This document shows, piece after piece, positions 1-12,508 of a DNA stretch of 64,000 nt. The notes under the pieces are model-generated. The model did no database searches. It had not been told where the DNA came from and saw nothing but the letters and a program-made list of their open reading frames with translations. How positions within the stretch are numbered: the first letter of the stretch is position 1; every line of letters starts with the position of its first letter. Where the stretch lies: assembly GCA_032871835.1 (NCBI GenBank), contig CM065301.1:11664413-11728412 (forward strand). Reading direction: 5' to 3'. This DNA is from Dipteronia dyeriana (lineage: Eukaryota; Streptophyta; Magnoliopsida; Sapindales; Sapindaceae). Made by a program: the position numbers and the translations under genes.

Positions 1-222
1 TAACTTTAATGTTTTAGGATGTTATTGTGAAATTGATTTAGTTTTCATGGTGGTTGTGTACTTGATTTAATGTTTACTGATATGGTTGTGAATTTGGTTG
101 AAATTTTAAGTCTCATTTTTTATTTAGTTATCTCATATTTCATGTTAAGTTCGTTGTTTGTATTATCTAGTTTTGAATATATTTTAAACTTACGACAATT
201 TTCCTTTTGTAAATAGGTCAAC

Positions 223-1453
223 ATGAACAATAATAATCAAAGTGATAATTCAGATAGCGAATCGGATTTGGAGGTCGAACAACAAGAGTTGGAGGCACTC
301 GAATTGGCCAGTACATTGAGAAGGGCTGAATATTATCAGTACATTCACAAAAGGCCATGTTATACAGGTGGATTAACAGGGTATGCATTTGTACAAGAGT
401 TGCTAAATGGCCATCCAGGTAGAATGTATAACATGTTTCGTATGGATACACATGTTTTTCTTAATTTATGTCAAACACTAGGGCAATCACAGTTATTGGA
501 AGATGATAGACATGTTACTGTTATTAAGACGGTGGGAATTTGTTTATATATTCTATCTCATGGAGTTGTAATACGAGTTGTTGTTGAGCGTTTTCAACGG
601 TCGAAAGATACATTGTATATACAATTTAAATGCAAACAATGTTAACATAAATTATTGATTAATTATATTATGTAGAAATCTGTTGGTGCTATTGATGGGA
701 CACACATTTCTGCATGTGTACCAGCACATAAACAAAATTTGTATCGAGATAGAAAAATCCTAATTACTCAAATTATTATGTGTGCTTGTTCGTTTGATAT
801 GATGTACACATTTGTTTACACAAGCTGGGAAGGAACCGCTAATGGATGCAATTGGAAGATAAGAGAACGGTTTTCTCTATCTTAATGAAGGTACGTATAC
901 CATTTAAGTAATTCACTATTTCGATTATTGTAAAGTTTAATTATTATTTTTTATTCTTTCAGGATATTATTATGTTGTCGATTCGGGATACATAAACATA
1001 CTAGGATTTTTAATACCTTACAGAGGTGAACGATATCATCTACGTGATTATGAAGGACCAGAACGTGCACCAAGAGGTTCAAAGGAATTATTTAATTATA
1101 GACATTAATCATTACGAAATGTAATTGAGCGGTGTTTCCGTATTTTAAATGCACGCTTCGCTATTTTGAAAAATATGCCTAATTACAAATCACGTAGGCA
1201 ACACCTCGTACTTATAACATGTTGTGTCTTACATAGCTTTTTTCGATCACAAGGTCGTGGTGATCGGATGTTTAGGGAATATGAGAATGAAGATATGTTA
1301 ATTGATGGAGAAGGAGAAACAGAAGGTAGACAAATTCATAATATTGATTTATCTCCATCAAATGTAGCACTAATGAGTAATGTTAGAGATGAAATTGTAA
1401 AAAAAAAACTGTGGAGAGATTACTCATGCAATAGGAGGTGGTGTCTTCTGTAA
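223..1453 (+). pseudogene. PIF/Harbinger-type transposase (HARBI1-like nuclease), degenerate
   Basis: Three coding blocks read as one plant HARBI1-like transposase. Block 1 (223 to about 613) is an acidic N-terminus followed by the helical N-terminal domain seen in plant homologues (RPCYTGG, MDTHVFLNLC, ILSHG). Block 2 (about 676-890) holds the first catalytic aspartate in AIDGTH. Block 3 (963-1453) holds the second aspartate in VVDSGY and the glutamate in NVIERCF. The blocks are separated by two intron-like gaps; the second, 891-962, has clean GT and AG ends and restores the NEGYYYVVD reading. A TAA stop at the RH*SLRN position (about 1107) and a poorly matching stretch before 890 show the gene is broken. 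These enzymes cut and paste DNA with help from a Myb-like partner, which is not visible here. Terminal repeats were not found; the left end may lie outside the window. Confidence 0.8.
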
Positions 1454-1681
1454 TTTATTCGTGAACTTATATAATTAAATTATGTCAATGTTATGTTTTG
1501 AGAATTTTAAGGAAATATAAAAGTAATCTATGATTAAGGAAATTGATAGTATCTATTTTTTGTGAATGCTAACAAATAAAATATCATAATTTTTTTTATA
1601 TAATTCAATTAAAAATGATTGAATGGTCCGTAAATAATAAATAAATTCAAATTATTATATTATTATAAACATTTGTATAAT

Positions 1682-1725
<44 letters not shown>

Positions 1726-1805
1726 AATTATAAATTACAAATTTAAGTATATGAAAATAAATATTACAACCTTATAAAGATATTTTAAAGAGATGGGAGT
1801 CATAA
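1454..1805. other. AT-rich spacer with TA microsatellite
   Basis: No gene is seen. A (TA)n run at about 1690-1722 is the only distinct structure. Confidence 0.5.
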
Positions 1806-2063
1806 ATTACAAAAAAGTTCTTTAGTTTTTAAATGTTTCAGTTTTTCTACCAGACGTGTTTGAACTATTTTCATATTCATAATTCAGTTTCCAGTTAAGC
1901 TACCAGACTTGTTTTTACTGTTTTCATTTTCAGAATACAGCTTCCAGTATATATGTTACCAGACGCTTTTTTCTGAATTCGAAAATGCTTTCTAAAAACA
2001 CTGTTTTCATTTTCATTTTTATTTTTAAAAAACAATCACTGAAAAATGCTTACAGAACGGGTC
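1806..2063 (-). repeat. Fragment of the 22577-23349 repeat family
   Basis: Read on the minus strand, this segment resembles the left part of the element at 22577: an end with TTCTGTAAGC, then alternating GAAAATGAAAAC blocks and the order GCGTCTGGTAACATATA, CTGGAAGCTGTATT. The other end of the element is missing, so this is a truncated copy. Confidence 0.5.
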
Positions 2064-4690
2064 ATAATCCATCGTAGATATGAAACTATTATAGTATTTA
2101 ATAACTGTATTTATACATATGAGAATTTTACATGGGAGGAAGTTTATCGAATTTTCAAAATTTAGGGTGTAGTTTATATTAGTTAAGAAGTCTATTTGTC
2201 CGATTCTAAGATACTAATTGTACTAAGTCATAATATTCAACTTTGTTGCAGACAATTTAGTAAGTTGATTTATTACTATTTAAGTATTTAATGCAAAGTT
2301 TGTAATTCTTCATTGTCCAACTCACATCTAAAGGTGTGAAAAGAAGCTGGCTAGCCCGCATAAATCCGACTTTAGTTTGGAATCAACCTGGCTCGGTCTG
2401 ATATTTTAAAACGGCTGTGAAAAAAACGAGGAAGAATGGGAAATATCAAATATTTTAGGGTCTTATTCAAAACTACACTGTTTTGAGTTTTAGATTATTT
2501 TTTTCCTCAAAACGATGTAGTTTAAAGACCTGTTTTATAATGCATCCTGGTCTGCAGGTGTGGATGCGGGTTTTTGTTTTTCAAATCCGCACCCATATCT
2601 GAACCCATTACGGGTTTAAATTTCAGACCCATACCCGTTCGCATGTCATATAATCATCATACAAACCCAACTTTGTAGGACCAATCAAAATTACTAGTGA
2701 AAATAGAAATAGAAATTCAAAATCCTATCTTATTACAAAGCATCAATTTGTTTCATATCTTATTACAAGCATCAATTTGTTTATATATATATATATATAT
2801 ATATATAATACGGTGCAACTCAAATTAAGACATTATCAGCATCAATTTTGTTTTGTTTTTTGCTTTTTTTTTTTTAAATGTAATAAAGTTTAGTCCTCTT
2901 TATTATGAATGGCATTTATATTCAAGATCCTATTTCTTTCAAATATCACTATCAATAGTATCTATCACTCAACTAAAATAAAATAAAATCTATTAAATCA
3001 AACTAATTATTTAAATTTGAAATACAGAGAGCTGAGAAAGTTTGGTAGACAAAATAACAATTTGTTTGACACAACAATTAATCAACTGTTGGCATTTTTT
3101 TTTTCTTTCAATAAATAAAAATTTAAAAACGGACACCAACTGTAAACGCGCCATGGGGTTGCGCGTGGGGAGCAAATGAGAGAAGGCGTTGGTGGTGGTG
3201 GGGACATAAAACGACCGGCCAGGAAACGCCGACGTACGTCAGAGAGAAGTGAGAGGAGCGTCATTAGACAAAGAGAGTAGCTTTCTATTCAACAACTTAC
3301 ACAAAGAGCACTTGTCCACCTACCACACCCTAATTTCCCATCTCCACCAAACCCCTCTAATTATAATAATAATAATTATTATTATGTACTAATCGTCACT
3401 TTAATTCTAGTTCTTTCTTCATCGCCATCACTTATTTAGACTTAATTATATTTGTGTTCTTATTATTCATGACAATGAGTTCACTCTTTCAAGCTTTCAT
3501 TTTCATTGATTTCATCATAAATCAAAGTGGTTCATATTATTTATGATCTTTATTTTGTGTTTCAATTTAGAAATTTGTTAATAACTTAGTCTTTTCTTTG
3601 TTTACTTTTTTTTTTTAAAAAAAAATCTCTTTTATGATTAATGGATTAAGAGATATATATGATGGATTCATCTTGGCCGGCTCAATTAATGTATTAGTGT
3701 TTATTTTTTAATGAATTATGTAGTGGATACCACTAAATTTGTTTGGATTTCAATCAAAACTCAAAAGATATCACTAATATTAGTTTTTTCCTCCTCAATG
3801 CCACTAACATTATAAATCCATTTAATTCTATTTATTCAACATTCACTTTTGTTTAATTAATGGTTCACAAACTTCAGACAGATTTTATAAATTTCAATAC
3901 ATTCCGAAGAAAAAACTATTGATATTTATCAAAATCATCTCTAAATTATCTTTACTCGTATGTCTAGCCACTAATGATATAAATAAAGTTTGAAAGTATA
4001 CAAATTTGTTTAAATTTGATCAAGTATAAGGGTAGTGTCAATAATATGTATATTACTACATGCATCTAGCTAATAATTAACTACATTTTAAAATTTGGTT
4101 GGTTTGATGAATAGGTGGCATTGTTGTACTTTACAAATATATTTTGTTTTTACTATTAAAACAAAGCCAAATAAGTTACTTAATTAAGAAAAAAAAAACA
4201 AGACAGTTTCTCAAAAATACTTTACAAGTATTTCAACTTATAGGTTGGTAGGTGCAATGGGAACATGAAGTAGATTCTTGGATATTAAGCTTTGACTTGC
4301 AGACAATGAAGCTTGTGATAAGAATTTAAACTTGTCTCGCTCACTTGGTTGGTGAGCATTGCCTTAATTAATTTTTTATTCAAGGTGAGCTTGATTAATT
4401 CTTCAAGTATACCCACTTTTCTCATGATACATTTCCCTTTTATCCACCAAAATAGAACTCAGTTTGCAAAAAAAAAGTTTTTTGCAATAAACAGAAATGC
4501 AATCACAAAAGGAAAACAAAAAGTTGTTTTGGATTATTAAAAGAACCTGCGAGTCGAAAATTAAAATCTAAATAAAAAAGTGACGTTTCGTTAAAACTTT
4601 GGGATTAAATTGACGTTTTCCCAATAGAAATCCCTAAAACATGCATCACAAAAATTCACAAGGGCACAAGGCTATGTATGATCTGAGAAA
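2064..4690. other. Spacer without a recognised gene
   Basis: AT-rich DNA. It holds an AT microsatellite (about 2782-2806), a patch of GGTGTGGATGCGGG with inverted relatives (2556-2640) that resembles decayed repeat ends, and a locally GC-richer stretch at 3140-3350 containing GCGCGTGG and CACCTACC. The latter could be an old promoter or untranslated leader, but no coding region follows it. Confidence 0.4.
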
Positions 4691-5178
4691 GGGATATTAT
4701 TATTTTCTCCTTGAGGTTTGTCATATTCATAACTCTACCACATCTAGTTCTAAAATAGCTGGCCGGTCTCCCCCTCTGAAAACCAAGTTATTCAAAGATT
4801 TATCCCCTACCGTCAGAGTTTCCGTTAAAAGTGGTTAGACCGTTAACCTCTAAGGGTAATATGGTAAAACTGTAATTAAAGTTAATTAAACACAATATTA
4901 AAATAAATAAATAAAAAATTTATAAAAAAAAATACATCACATTCATCATCAACATTACACCAACATCATCATCAACTCCAAGAACCCAGAACATCAATAA
5001 TAATTTAAAATTTTAAAATTAAATCTAATAAAAATCATCATCATCTTCTTTTTATCTAATCTAAAAACCATCAAATCAAAATAATTTGGTTTTTTTGGGA
5101 GATGACCGGTCATTTATGAAACTAGAGGGGCAAAGTTACAAATATGCATGACAAACCTCAGTGGGAAAAATAATATCC
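4691..5178. mobile_element. MULE-like MITE with about 80-bp inverted ends
   Basis: The left end (GGGATATTATTATTTTCTCC, then TGAGGTTTGTCAT) is matched in inverted orientation by the right end (ATGACAAACCTCA up to TAATATCC). The flanks TCTGAGAAA and TATGAGGAA agree at 7 of 9 positions, the target duplication length expected of Mutator-like elements. The interior is rich in CATCATCAAC-type sequence without an open frame of note. It is a distant relative of the element at 34635-35444. Confidence 0.65.
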
Positions 5179-6612
5179 TATGAGGAATTCATATGGAAAA
5201 TAGTCCAAAATATAATATTTGTAAGAAAGGAATTCATTTCTTAGATGGATACATTGGTTTGTTTAAACCATAGAATGGTTTATACTTGGACAAAATTACC
5301 CCTTTTAAATCTGAACAAAACAAATCTAAATATTTGACTTGAATAAAAAATAATCCTAAAAGGTTTTATTATTAAAATATTTTAAGTTAAATGTAATTTA
5401 AAATTAAATTAAATTAAAAATTAAAAAATTATATATTTACTTTAAAAAATTAAAAATAAAATCAATGGCTTCGGTGGGCACCAGAAATTGCCTCGTCGAA
5501 GGAAGCAATGGAGACAACCTCTATTGCAAGGAGGCATCTTACAATTCTATTATTTAAAAAGTTAAAATCTTGATTTCATCCTTTCAACTCTTTATAAGGA
5601 ATATGAATTTAACGGTCGAAACAAGGGAATTCATATTCCCTTTCTCTCTTCCACGTCAATTCCATCGAGCAAACACCAATTAAGAGGGCTTGTAAAGATG
5701 TAATACTATCTATAGCTAAACAATGGTGGAACTAAAGAGATACTAGACTAGTAAGGTTTTACAAGAAAGACAATGTAGGTATGTGAAAGCACAGACATAC
5801 ATGACCATACTATTAGTTGGGTGTATATTATGTTTAAATATCTATATATTTTTTTAATTATTATTACTTTTTATAAATAAAAGTCTAAATTTTGTTAGGT
5901 TTGTTCGATCTCTAATATCAATTGTTTGGGAATTAACATTAAATCGTATATCCTCTCTCTTGGCTAAGTGGTTTACACTTATGTTTGTGGTAGATAGTTT
6001 AAGACACAAACTAATAACATATCTATTTTAAGAGTATGATATTACATATGTATATTTGTAATACGTGTTTCTAAATATTAATTTATGTAATAAGAAATAA
6101 TAAAAATAATAATATAAATAAATAAATAAAAATACACTAATGACTATATATAACATTACCCACCACAAGAAAAGAAATAAAGAATTTAAGAAAAGAAAAT
6201 TATAAAATTAATAATGTTTTGTTCGTGTCTTTGTTCCTCTCATCGAATGTTTCAAGCATATACACATTACACATTACACAGACGAGTGATGACAGATGGG
6301 GTGTGGAACGGTGTACAGATACACGTAAGCACCACCTCATCATCATCAACTAGGCATAAAATATTTACCCGCCAACAACAATTTCCATTTTTCGTTTATA
6401 AATAAAATCCTCTTTCTAAGTGAAATCGCCTTCTAAACCAGTGTCGAAATTAATAATATCCCAACATAGTGAAATACTAAAGAAGGAAAAATTAAATTCA
6501 ATTTCCCTTTCTTTGTGGTAAATAATAAGAACAAAGTATTTAATTAATAAACAATTGGGAATTTGTTTTTAATAATAATAAAAAAAATTAAAATTAAAAA
6601 AAAAAAGATTAT
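5179..6612. other. Spacer downstream of the ADT gene
   Basis: Mostly AT-rich. A GC-richer patch at 5465-5540 reads as an undetermined fragment. The part near 6613 should hold the 3' UTR of the minus-strand ADT gene, but I cannot place the poly(A) site. The short frame at 6214-6405 is not recognised and is probably chance. Confidence 0.4.
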
Positions 6613-7875
6613 TTAATCATCGCCCCTGGAGGGACACCATGGAGTCATATCCATAGGATAACTACCCAACACCCTCAAGAAAGACGTGAACTCCTGAACC
6701 TCCGCCAACGCGTTCTGTGCCCTAACCTCCGCCATCGACGCCTCGAAATCGACATAAAACATGTACTCGAAGTGCTTCGCCGTCCCTACGTTCGCGTCGT
6801 CAACAAGCCTGATCGGACGGTTCCTGTGCGGCCTCGACTCGATCTTCGTCAGGCTTATGTTCCTGAAGGCGAACGCTGACAGCACCTTGAAAAGCACGCT
6901 CGTCCCTTTGTCGTGAGCGAACACGATGCTCGTCTTGAACGGCCTGTCCGTACGGGGTATTATCGGCTCCCGTGCAAGCATTACGAACCGAGTCACGTTG
7001 CTAGAGTCGTCCTGGATCCCGTCCGCAAGGATCTGCATTCCGTACAGATCCGCCGCGCGTGCCGACGCTATAGCCGCCGTGTCCCGGAGATTGTTAGCCG
7101 CTATGTACTCGGCGGCGCCGGCAGTGTCGTCTACGGCCTCGCGTGCGACATTCAGTCCTAGTTTCGTAAGAGTCAGCTCGCACTGAGACAGAGCTTGAGG
7201 ATGAGATATGACACGTGTCAGATACTCCTTTCGAACGCCTGGTAAAGCCAGTAGACAGTGATGTACCGGGAGTTGAACTTCACCGACAATGTGTAACCGG
7301 TGGCGGAGGAGGAGGTCATAGTTGCGGTGGATCGATCCGCCTAACGAGTTCTCTACCGGCAAGACGGCGCGGTCTGCTATCCAGAGCTCGACAGCTTGGA
7401 AAGCGACCTCGAACTGGTCGCAAGGAATGGCTTCGCAGTTCGGATAAGCTTTACCGGCGGCGGCTTCGGAGTAGGCTCCTGGAACGCCTTGGTAAGCGAC
7501 TCTAAGTTGCGAACCGTGCATAGGAGCCGGCGAGAGATCGGTGATGGTGAGTGGCTTCTGCGGCTGCGTTGTCAAAGGCTTGTTGTTGTTTTGTTCGATA
7601 GGTACAAGATTGAGGTCAATGGAAGTCTTGTGGCCGTTGACGGCGCCTACATGATCGGCGGATTTGTCGGAAGAAGGTTGTTCTTGAGAGACAACCTTGC
7701 TGGAAAGAATGGCGCAGGAGCTTTGCCAGTCAGCGCGGCTCAAGCCGATGCCGTTCTGGAAATGAACCGAGTCGGATCTGTAAACGCAACAGATCCGGTT
7801 GAGTTGTTGGCGGGTACGGGTCCGGATAAGCGGCTTGTTGAGATTGTAGGAAGAAGGAGGTGTGAGAGTCTGCAT
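6613..7875 (-). CDS. ADT: Arogenate dehydratase (ADT3/4/5-type), chloroplastic
   Basis: A 420-residue enzyme that decarboxylates and dehydrates arogenate to phenylalanine in the plastid stroma, the entry to phenylpropanoids and lignin. I chose the ATG at 7875 ([11 protein letters not shown]). The frame stays open to 8139, but that extension is low-complexity Phe-rich sequence lying over a TATA-like site. Residues 1 to about 60 look like a transit peptide (basic, Ser-rich). The prephenate/arogenate dehydratase domain spans about 124-302, with [30 protein letters not shown] and the catalytic-loop motif TRF at 295-297. A C-terminal ACT domain (about 313-410) contains ESRP at 346-349 and would bind phenylalanine for feedback control. 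The gene is intronless like Arabidopsis ADT3, ADT4 and ADT5. The ACT start reads [15 protein letters not shown], also as in that subgroup. It appears intact. Confidence 0.95.
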   Translation of the reverse strand: MQTLTPPSSYNLNKPLIRTRTRQQLNRICCVYRSDSVHFQNGIGLSRADWQSSCAILSSKVVSQEQPSSDKSADHVGAVNGHKTSIDLNLVPIEQNNNKPLTTQPQKPLTITDLSPAPMHGSQLRVAYQGVPGAYSEAAAGKAYPNCEAIPCDQFEVAFQAVELWIADRAVLPVENSLGGSIHRNYDLLLRHRLHIVGEVQLPVHHCLLALPGVRKEYLTRVISHPQALSQCELTLTKLGLNVAREAVDDTAGAAEYIAANNLRDTAAIASARAADLYGMQILADGIQDDSSNVTRFVMLAREPIIPRTDRPFKTSIVFAHDKGTSVLFKVLSAFAFRNISLTKIESRPHRNRPIRLVDDANVGTAKHFEYMFYVDFEASMAEVRAQNALAEVQEFTSFLRVLGSYPMDMTPWCPSRGDD

Positions 7876-7955
7876 AACTACTATAGCAATTGAAAATTGA
7901 AAACAATAAAAAAAAAAAAAAAAAAAGGGCAAAATGAAACGAAAGAAGAAGAAGT

Positions 7956-7962
7956 GGTAGGT
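7956..7962 (-). promoter_or_regulatory. AC-I element (ACCTACC) in the ADT leader
   Basis: On the minus strand this reads ACCTACC, the AC-I box bound by R2R3-MYB activators of phenylpropanoid and lignin genes. It lies about 80 bases before the ATG, probably within the 5' UTR. A 7-mer can occur by chance. Confidence 0.35.
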
Positions 7963-8044
7963 GAAAAATGAGAATCGGGAAAAGCTTGGTGTTCTCTTGT
8001 GAGAAGGGAACGTCAAGCTGAGAGAAAATAGAGGGAGGTGGGGG

Positions 8045-8052
8045 TTTTTATA
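8045..8052 (-). promoter_or_regulatory. Likely TATA box of the ADT gene
   Basis: The minus strand reads TATAAAAA here, about 170 bases upstream of the chosen ATG. This would give a leader of roughly 140 bases and supports the internal ATG at 7875 over the upstream in-frame one at 8139. Confidence 0.5.
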
Positions 8053-8164
8053 TTGAGGGAGAGAGAGACGAGAGTAGACAAGTCTTGGGAGTTGGGATGG
8101 TGTGCGTACGTGTGACTGTGTGAGTGTGTGCGCGCTCAAACGGAGGTGGTTCGGTCAATCTCAC

Positions 8165-8171
8165 ACCTAAC
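8165..8171 (+). promoter_or_regulatory. AC-III-like element (ACCTAAC) upstream of ADT
   Basis: ACCTAAC, about 115 bases upstream of the putative TATA box. AC elements work in either orientation in phenylpropanoid promoters, so this fits MYB control but is not proof. Confidence 0.3.
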
Positions 8172-8550
8172 ACCTCCCAGTCTTCCACCTCTCTTCCTCT
8201 GTTCTTCCTATGTTACTGCTTATATCTTACTTTCTACTTGTTAATATTCTTTTTTTTTTTTCAGTATATGATGAGATTAGAATAAAAAAACAAATAAAAA
8301 AGTATATATAAATATATACTTTGAAATATTACAATAATTTAGGATTTAGATTTATGGAACAGATTTGAATCCATAATCTCAAAGTGTCTATACATTTGTA
8401 TATCCATTACTAATATGGAAGAAAGAAATTATATTTGTATCATCATATTTCTATCCGTTAAAGCATCATAAATCCAAACTCTATCTTTATTTTTATCTCT
8501 AAAATAAAGTTTTAAAAATGAATATTTCTTCCGGATTCTATTTTTATAAA

Positions 8551-8719
8551 GAGTAATGTTACTTTGTCTAAAGTTGATGTACAAATCCGGTGCTTAAATG
8601 ATGTGACACCAACTCTAGATCATATATTTAAATTGGATTATATTTATATGATTTAAATTAATTGATTGAAGTGTTACCAAATCGTTTAGACACCAGATTT
8701 ATACAAAGTATCATTACTC
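8551..8719. mobile_element. Short MITE, copy A (169 bp)
   Basis: Inverted ends: GAGTAATG(T)TACTTTGT on the left and its complement ACAAAGTATCATTACTC on the right. The inner arms are also complementary (GTGCTTAAATGATGTGACAC with GTGTTACCAAATCGTTTAGACAC). The same family occurs at 29869. Confidence 0.65.
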
Positions 8720-11700
8720 CTATATACAAATTTCACTCTGACTAGACTCTATCTTTATCTTTCTATTTATATCTTCAAATAATTTATATTATCATTACTA
8801 ACTTTTACTTTCTTCAATAAATTGTTTTTATATAATTTTATTTTAATAACATTTTTTTTTACTTTTTAATAAAAATTTACTGTTTTTATTAGTGCATAAA
8901 TTTGTTATAATTTTTTACTTTAATTTTATTGTTAAAATTTTAGACTAATTTTCTCACATAATCTTGGTTACCAAATTTTCTTATATCCTTGCACTAATAA
9001 AAACAAAATATTCTCTCATATATTTTTATCTAATTTTTTTCATCAAACAAAATTATGATGCTAATTTGGATTCCATTAAATAAAATCCCAGCGAATCGAA
9101 TTCTTTTGAGAAGATGGAAATTCTTAAAAATAAAAACATTTGCAATTCTCAAATGCTAGGTGAATTATTTTCATTTTTAAGTCACTATGTTTCGGTGTTT
9201 ATTTTATTACTAACTTATAATTATTAATATGTAAATAATATAAGTACATCACTTATTATCATATATGGCAGTACATCTCCCTTTCACATTACAGTGATGT
9301 GTTTAAATCTGACCATATATATATTTTAGAAGTATGTATGGGGGAATTTTCTTCCCGATTTACGAGAATAGTTATCTCACATTATATGAGTAGATATCCG
9401 GACCGTACGTATATTATTAAAGTATGTCGACGATACTATTGTAATACTTCAAAAAAATAAAATCAAATAATATAAAGTATGATAAGAATAGGTATTGATA
9501 AATGGAAAATTATTAAATATAAATATTTAATATTAGTTTCATTTTAAGTATCTATATAAAACCTTTCTAATGACATAATTTTATGATAATAAAATTTATA
9601 AATTAAAACTTAGTATGTATTAATTTAGTTTAAAAGGTGAAAAGATATAAATGTTGAATATTTATTTATAACCATAGATAGGAGGGCAAAAGTAGAATAG
9701 AAAATGTAAAAAGTGAATTTAGAGTTTCACTTTTGGTACTCGAAATTTAGAGCACAAAAATAGAGTATGGAGATGCTCTTACTGGACAAAAAATTCTTAT
9801 AGTTTTAGAGCATGATTTGAACATGTGATACTTTATTTTAGGCTTTATACTCTAAAATAGAGTACAATTGGATGATTTTTAAGAAAGCAAGCATTTATTT
9901 TTGGGATAAGTTGTTATAGTACCTCAATTCGTAATTTATTTGTGGGAATTAATTCTTTTTATTAAAAAAAAAAATTACTAAAAATTAAATTTGGTATAAA
10001 TTAAATTCTTACCAACTTTTGCACCATCAGGCTCACCCTGGCTTGGTATATAAAAAAAATTACACACTTTTGCACCACTCACATTAAATGTATATGATAA
10101 ATCTCAATAATCTCCCTGAGTAATATAGAGTGAATTTATTTTCTCGAGGATTAATAGATGTGATTTTTATAATTTTAGTTTCCATTTTATCACTCCATAA
10201 ATCATAATGAAACTGCAATATTTTTTTTTTTTAAAAAAAATCAGAATGAAAACGTATTGAAGTGGATGTTAACTCTCTGAAGACTTGACAGATTTATTTG
10301 GATACGAAATTAAAATATCTGAAAATTGATTTCATAAATTATTTATGTTTCACGACACGTGTTATTTTCAAAACCATGTGTGTCTACCTACTACCAAGTT
10401 GTGATTTGTGAATAAAAAAATGGTTATTGGTAGCTCACAAAACCACGTTAAAAAATTTATATCAAAAAAGAAAAGAAAAGAAAAACACAATAAATTATAT
10501 AATGGAAACGCCTCCTTGTATTTATTTATTATTTATTTTTTGATCGCATCTAAGTAATCTTTCTTCGTACGATTTTGGGACCATTTTGAATAAATGCACT
10601 ATGCATGCATGTGATAATTTTGTATGCAGCTGCCTCTCTCAAATGTTTCAAATACATTCTTCAAAACACATTATCGTCATTCACCAAAACAGCACTTCTA
10701 CATTTTTGTTTTTTCACACGATCACATCTTACTTTCGTTTTATTTGTTCCAATTTAATCTGTCGTGTGCAACCAAATTAATGCTTCAATTATCGAAATAT
10801 TATATGTAAAGGAAAAATATATGTTTCTATCAAATTTCCAATAAAGAAAAAAAAAAAAAACACTGCTCAAGTGTCAATTAATTGTGATTGTCAATTTTAG
10901 ATATCTTTTCTTTAACACTTAAAAGAGAATATATATATATATATATATATTGTTTGAGCATAGAAAAAGTCGAGTAGGGTAATAAGAGGAAGGACATGAG
11001 GAGAGGAACCCCTTCCGGTGGTGAATGTGGCACCTTAGCTAAAATAGCCAATGTCGCTTATGTTGTACGAGGAGACAACATAGTATATGTATAAAAATTT
11101 GAATGTAATGGTTTAAACTTTAAAGTGAGGCTATCACTTAAAAGACGATATTAATAAATATAATTTTTGTTGTTGAACGAAAGTCATTCGAAAAATTTTA
11201 CAGTATAAAAGATAATCGGTAGTTTGGCACACCATTAATTTCTAAGTAATCCATTCCTAAACTAGAATCTAGTGATTGGTGGTGGTGGTGCTACGATGAC
11301 GGTAACTAGATCTACCAAGTAAAAGAAATAATGCTAGGCTTTCATTTTGTTGTGTTTTGTTCAAATCTACTGTATAAGATAAATTGGAAAATTACACAAA
11401 CTTCCTATGAATTTAGTCAAAAGGTTATATTTGGAAGTATGGGTTTTTTTCTTTTCTTTTCAATATTACATTATAAATTAGTGGCTTTTTTTTTTAGAGG
11501 AAAGACTCGAACCCGTAAGCTCGTGATACAAGTATGAGATGTTTACTATCGGATCAGACCCAACTCTAGGGAAACCCAATGAAGCAACCCTCTAGGGCCA
11601 TCGATTGTAAAGAATCAAATTGTAGTTAAAAATAATTGATTTTAAAATATAGTCCATTTAAGATTTTAAACAAAACAGACTCATAAATTACTTTAAAAAT

Positions 11701-12123
11701 TGTTCACCATATACATATAATTTTTTTTTTAAAAAAAAAACCCACTAATAAAACCCAACCCATAAATGACTTAAAAAATAACCCTCCGTACACATATTTT
11801 TTTTTAAAGGTCTACCAATAAAAACTTATTTATCATTCTTACAACAACAACATTGGATCAATGATGGCGGTGAATTAAATCCTAGCATGTTTGTCACAAT
11901 TTTTTTTTTTTTATATCTCTAAAAAAAATCTCAAAACGTATGTTGATATGAAAATTTATAAGTCGTTGTTTCGAAGGTAAATCAATACATTTTCTTTGAT
12001 GTAATTATAAAAAATTTATTTTAATAACTTTTATTTGCTATTTTATTGTGTTATAGTCTTGAGTTTGAGTTATTATATTGATTTTTACAAGTATTTACTA
12101 GAGTAAAAAAATAATAATCAAGT
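8720..12123. other. AT-rich spacer upstream of ADT
   Basis: No gene is recognised. It contains one dispersed-repeat copy (9265-9465), a TA run near 10930-10950, and a patch at about 11490-11580 whose complement contains a tRNA-like box B (GGTTCGAGTC) and may be a SINE fragment. Short frames at 10586-10809 and 11331-11537 look like chance. Confidence 0.4.
9265..9465 (+). repeat. Dispersed SINE-like repeat, copy 1
   Basis: It shares the ordered blocks ATTTACGAGAATAG, GAGTAGATATCCGGA, CGTACGTATATTATT and ACTATTGTAATACTTC with copies near 26340, 56060 and 59690. The common 3' part and variable 5' part suggest a retroposed short element. Confidence 0.5.
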
Positions 12124-12400
12124 ATATATATATATACATAAATGTTCAAGTCAGTGCATACCGATATAATTTCATCATTGCATTAGATGATGAATCTTAG
12201 ATTTACATACTTTGACTTATAGTGTATGCTAATGTAAGTTATATCAGCGTGTTGTATGTTGACCACTGGTTAGGAAAAATTTTGACAAGTGCATACACTT
12301 TGAGTCAAAGTATATAAATCTAATGATCCATATCTAACGCACTGATGAAGTTATATCAGTATATATTGATTTAAAAATTTATGTATATATATATTTATAT
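12124..12400. mobile_element. MITE with about 110-bp inverted arms
   Basis: The left arm (TATACATAAATGTTCAAGTC to TTTACATACTTTGACT) is matched by the complement of the right arm (TATACATAAATTTTTAAATC to TTATATACTTTGACTC). The ends run into AT repeats, so exact termini and target duplication cannot be fixed. Confidence 0.6.
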
Positions 12401-12508
12401 AGTATCGAGGACTTTATATTCTATAGTTTATCTCGGGCCCCAAAAATCTCAAGGTCGGCTTCGGACCAACTTCATATCGTTTTACATTACTTTTATTATA
12501 ATAATAAA

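Noticed and set aside
3140..3350. GC-richer patch considered as a promoter or microRNA gene
   Set aside because: No coding region follows and I see no known mature microRNA sequence or long foldback.
5225..5640. GGAATTCAT motifs at both ends considered as a MITE
   Set aside because: The repeats are short, partly in the same orientation, and no target duplication was found.
6913..7893. Open frames on the plus strand at 6913-7186, 7215-7505 and 7396-7893
   Set aside because: They are antisense to the GC-rich, conserved arogenate dehydratase and read no known domain.
7876..8139. In-frame upstream extension of ADT beginning [10 protein letters not shown]
   Set aside because: It is low-complexity and Phe-rich, covers a TATA-like site, and the internal ATG gives the usual ADT length with a normal transit peptide.
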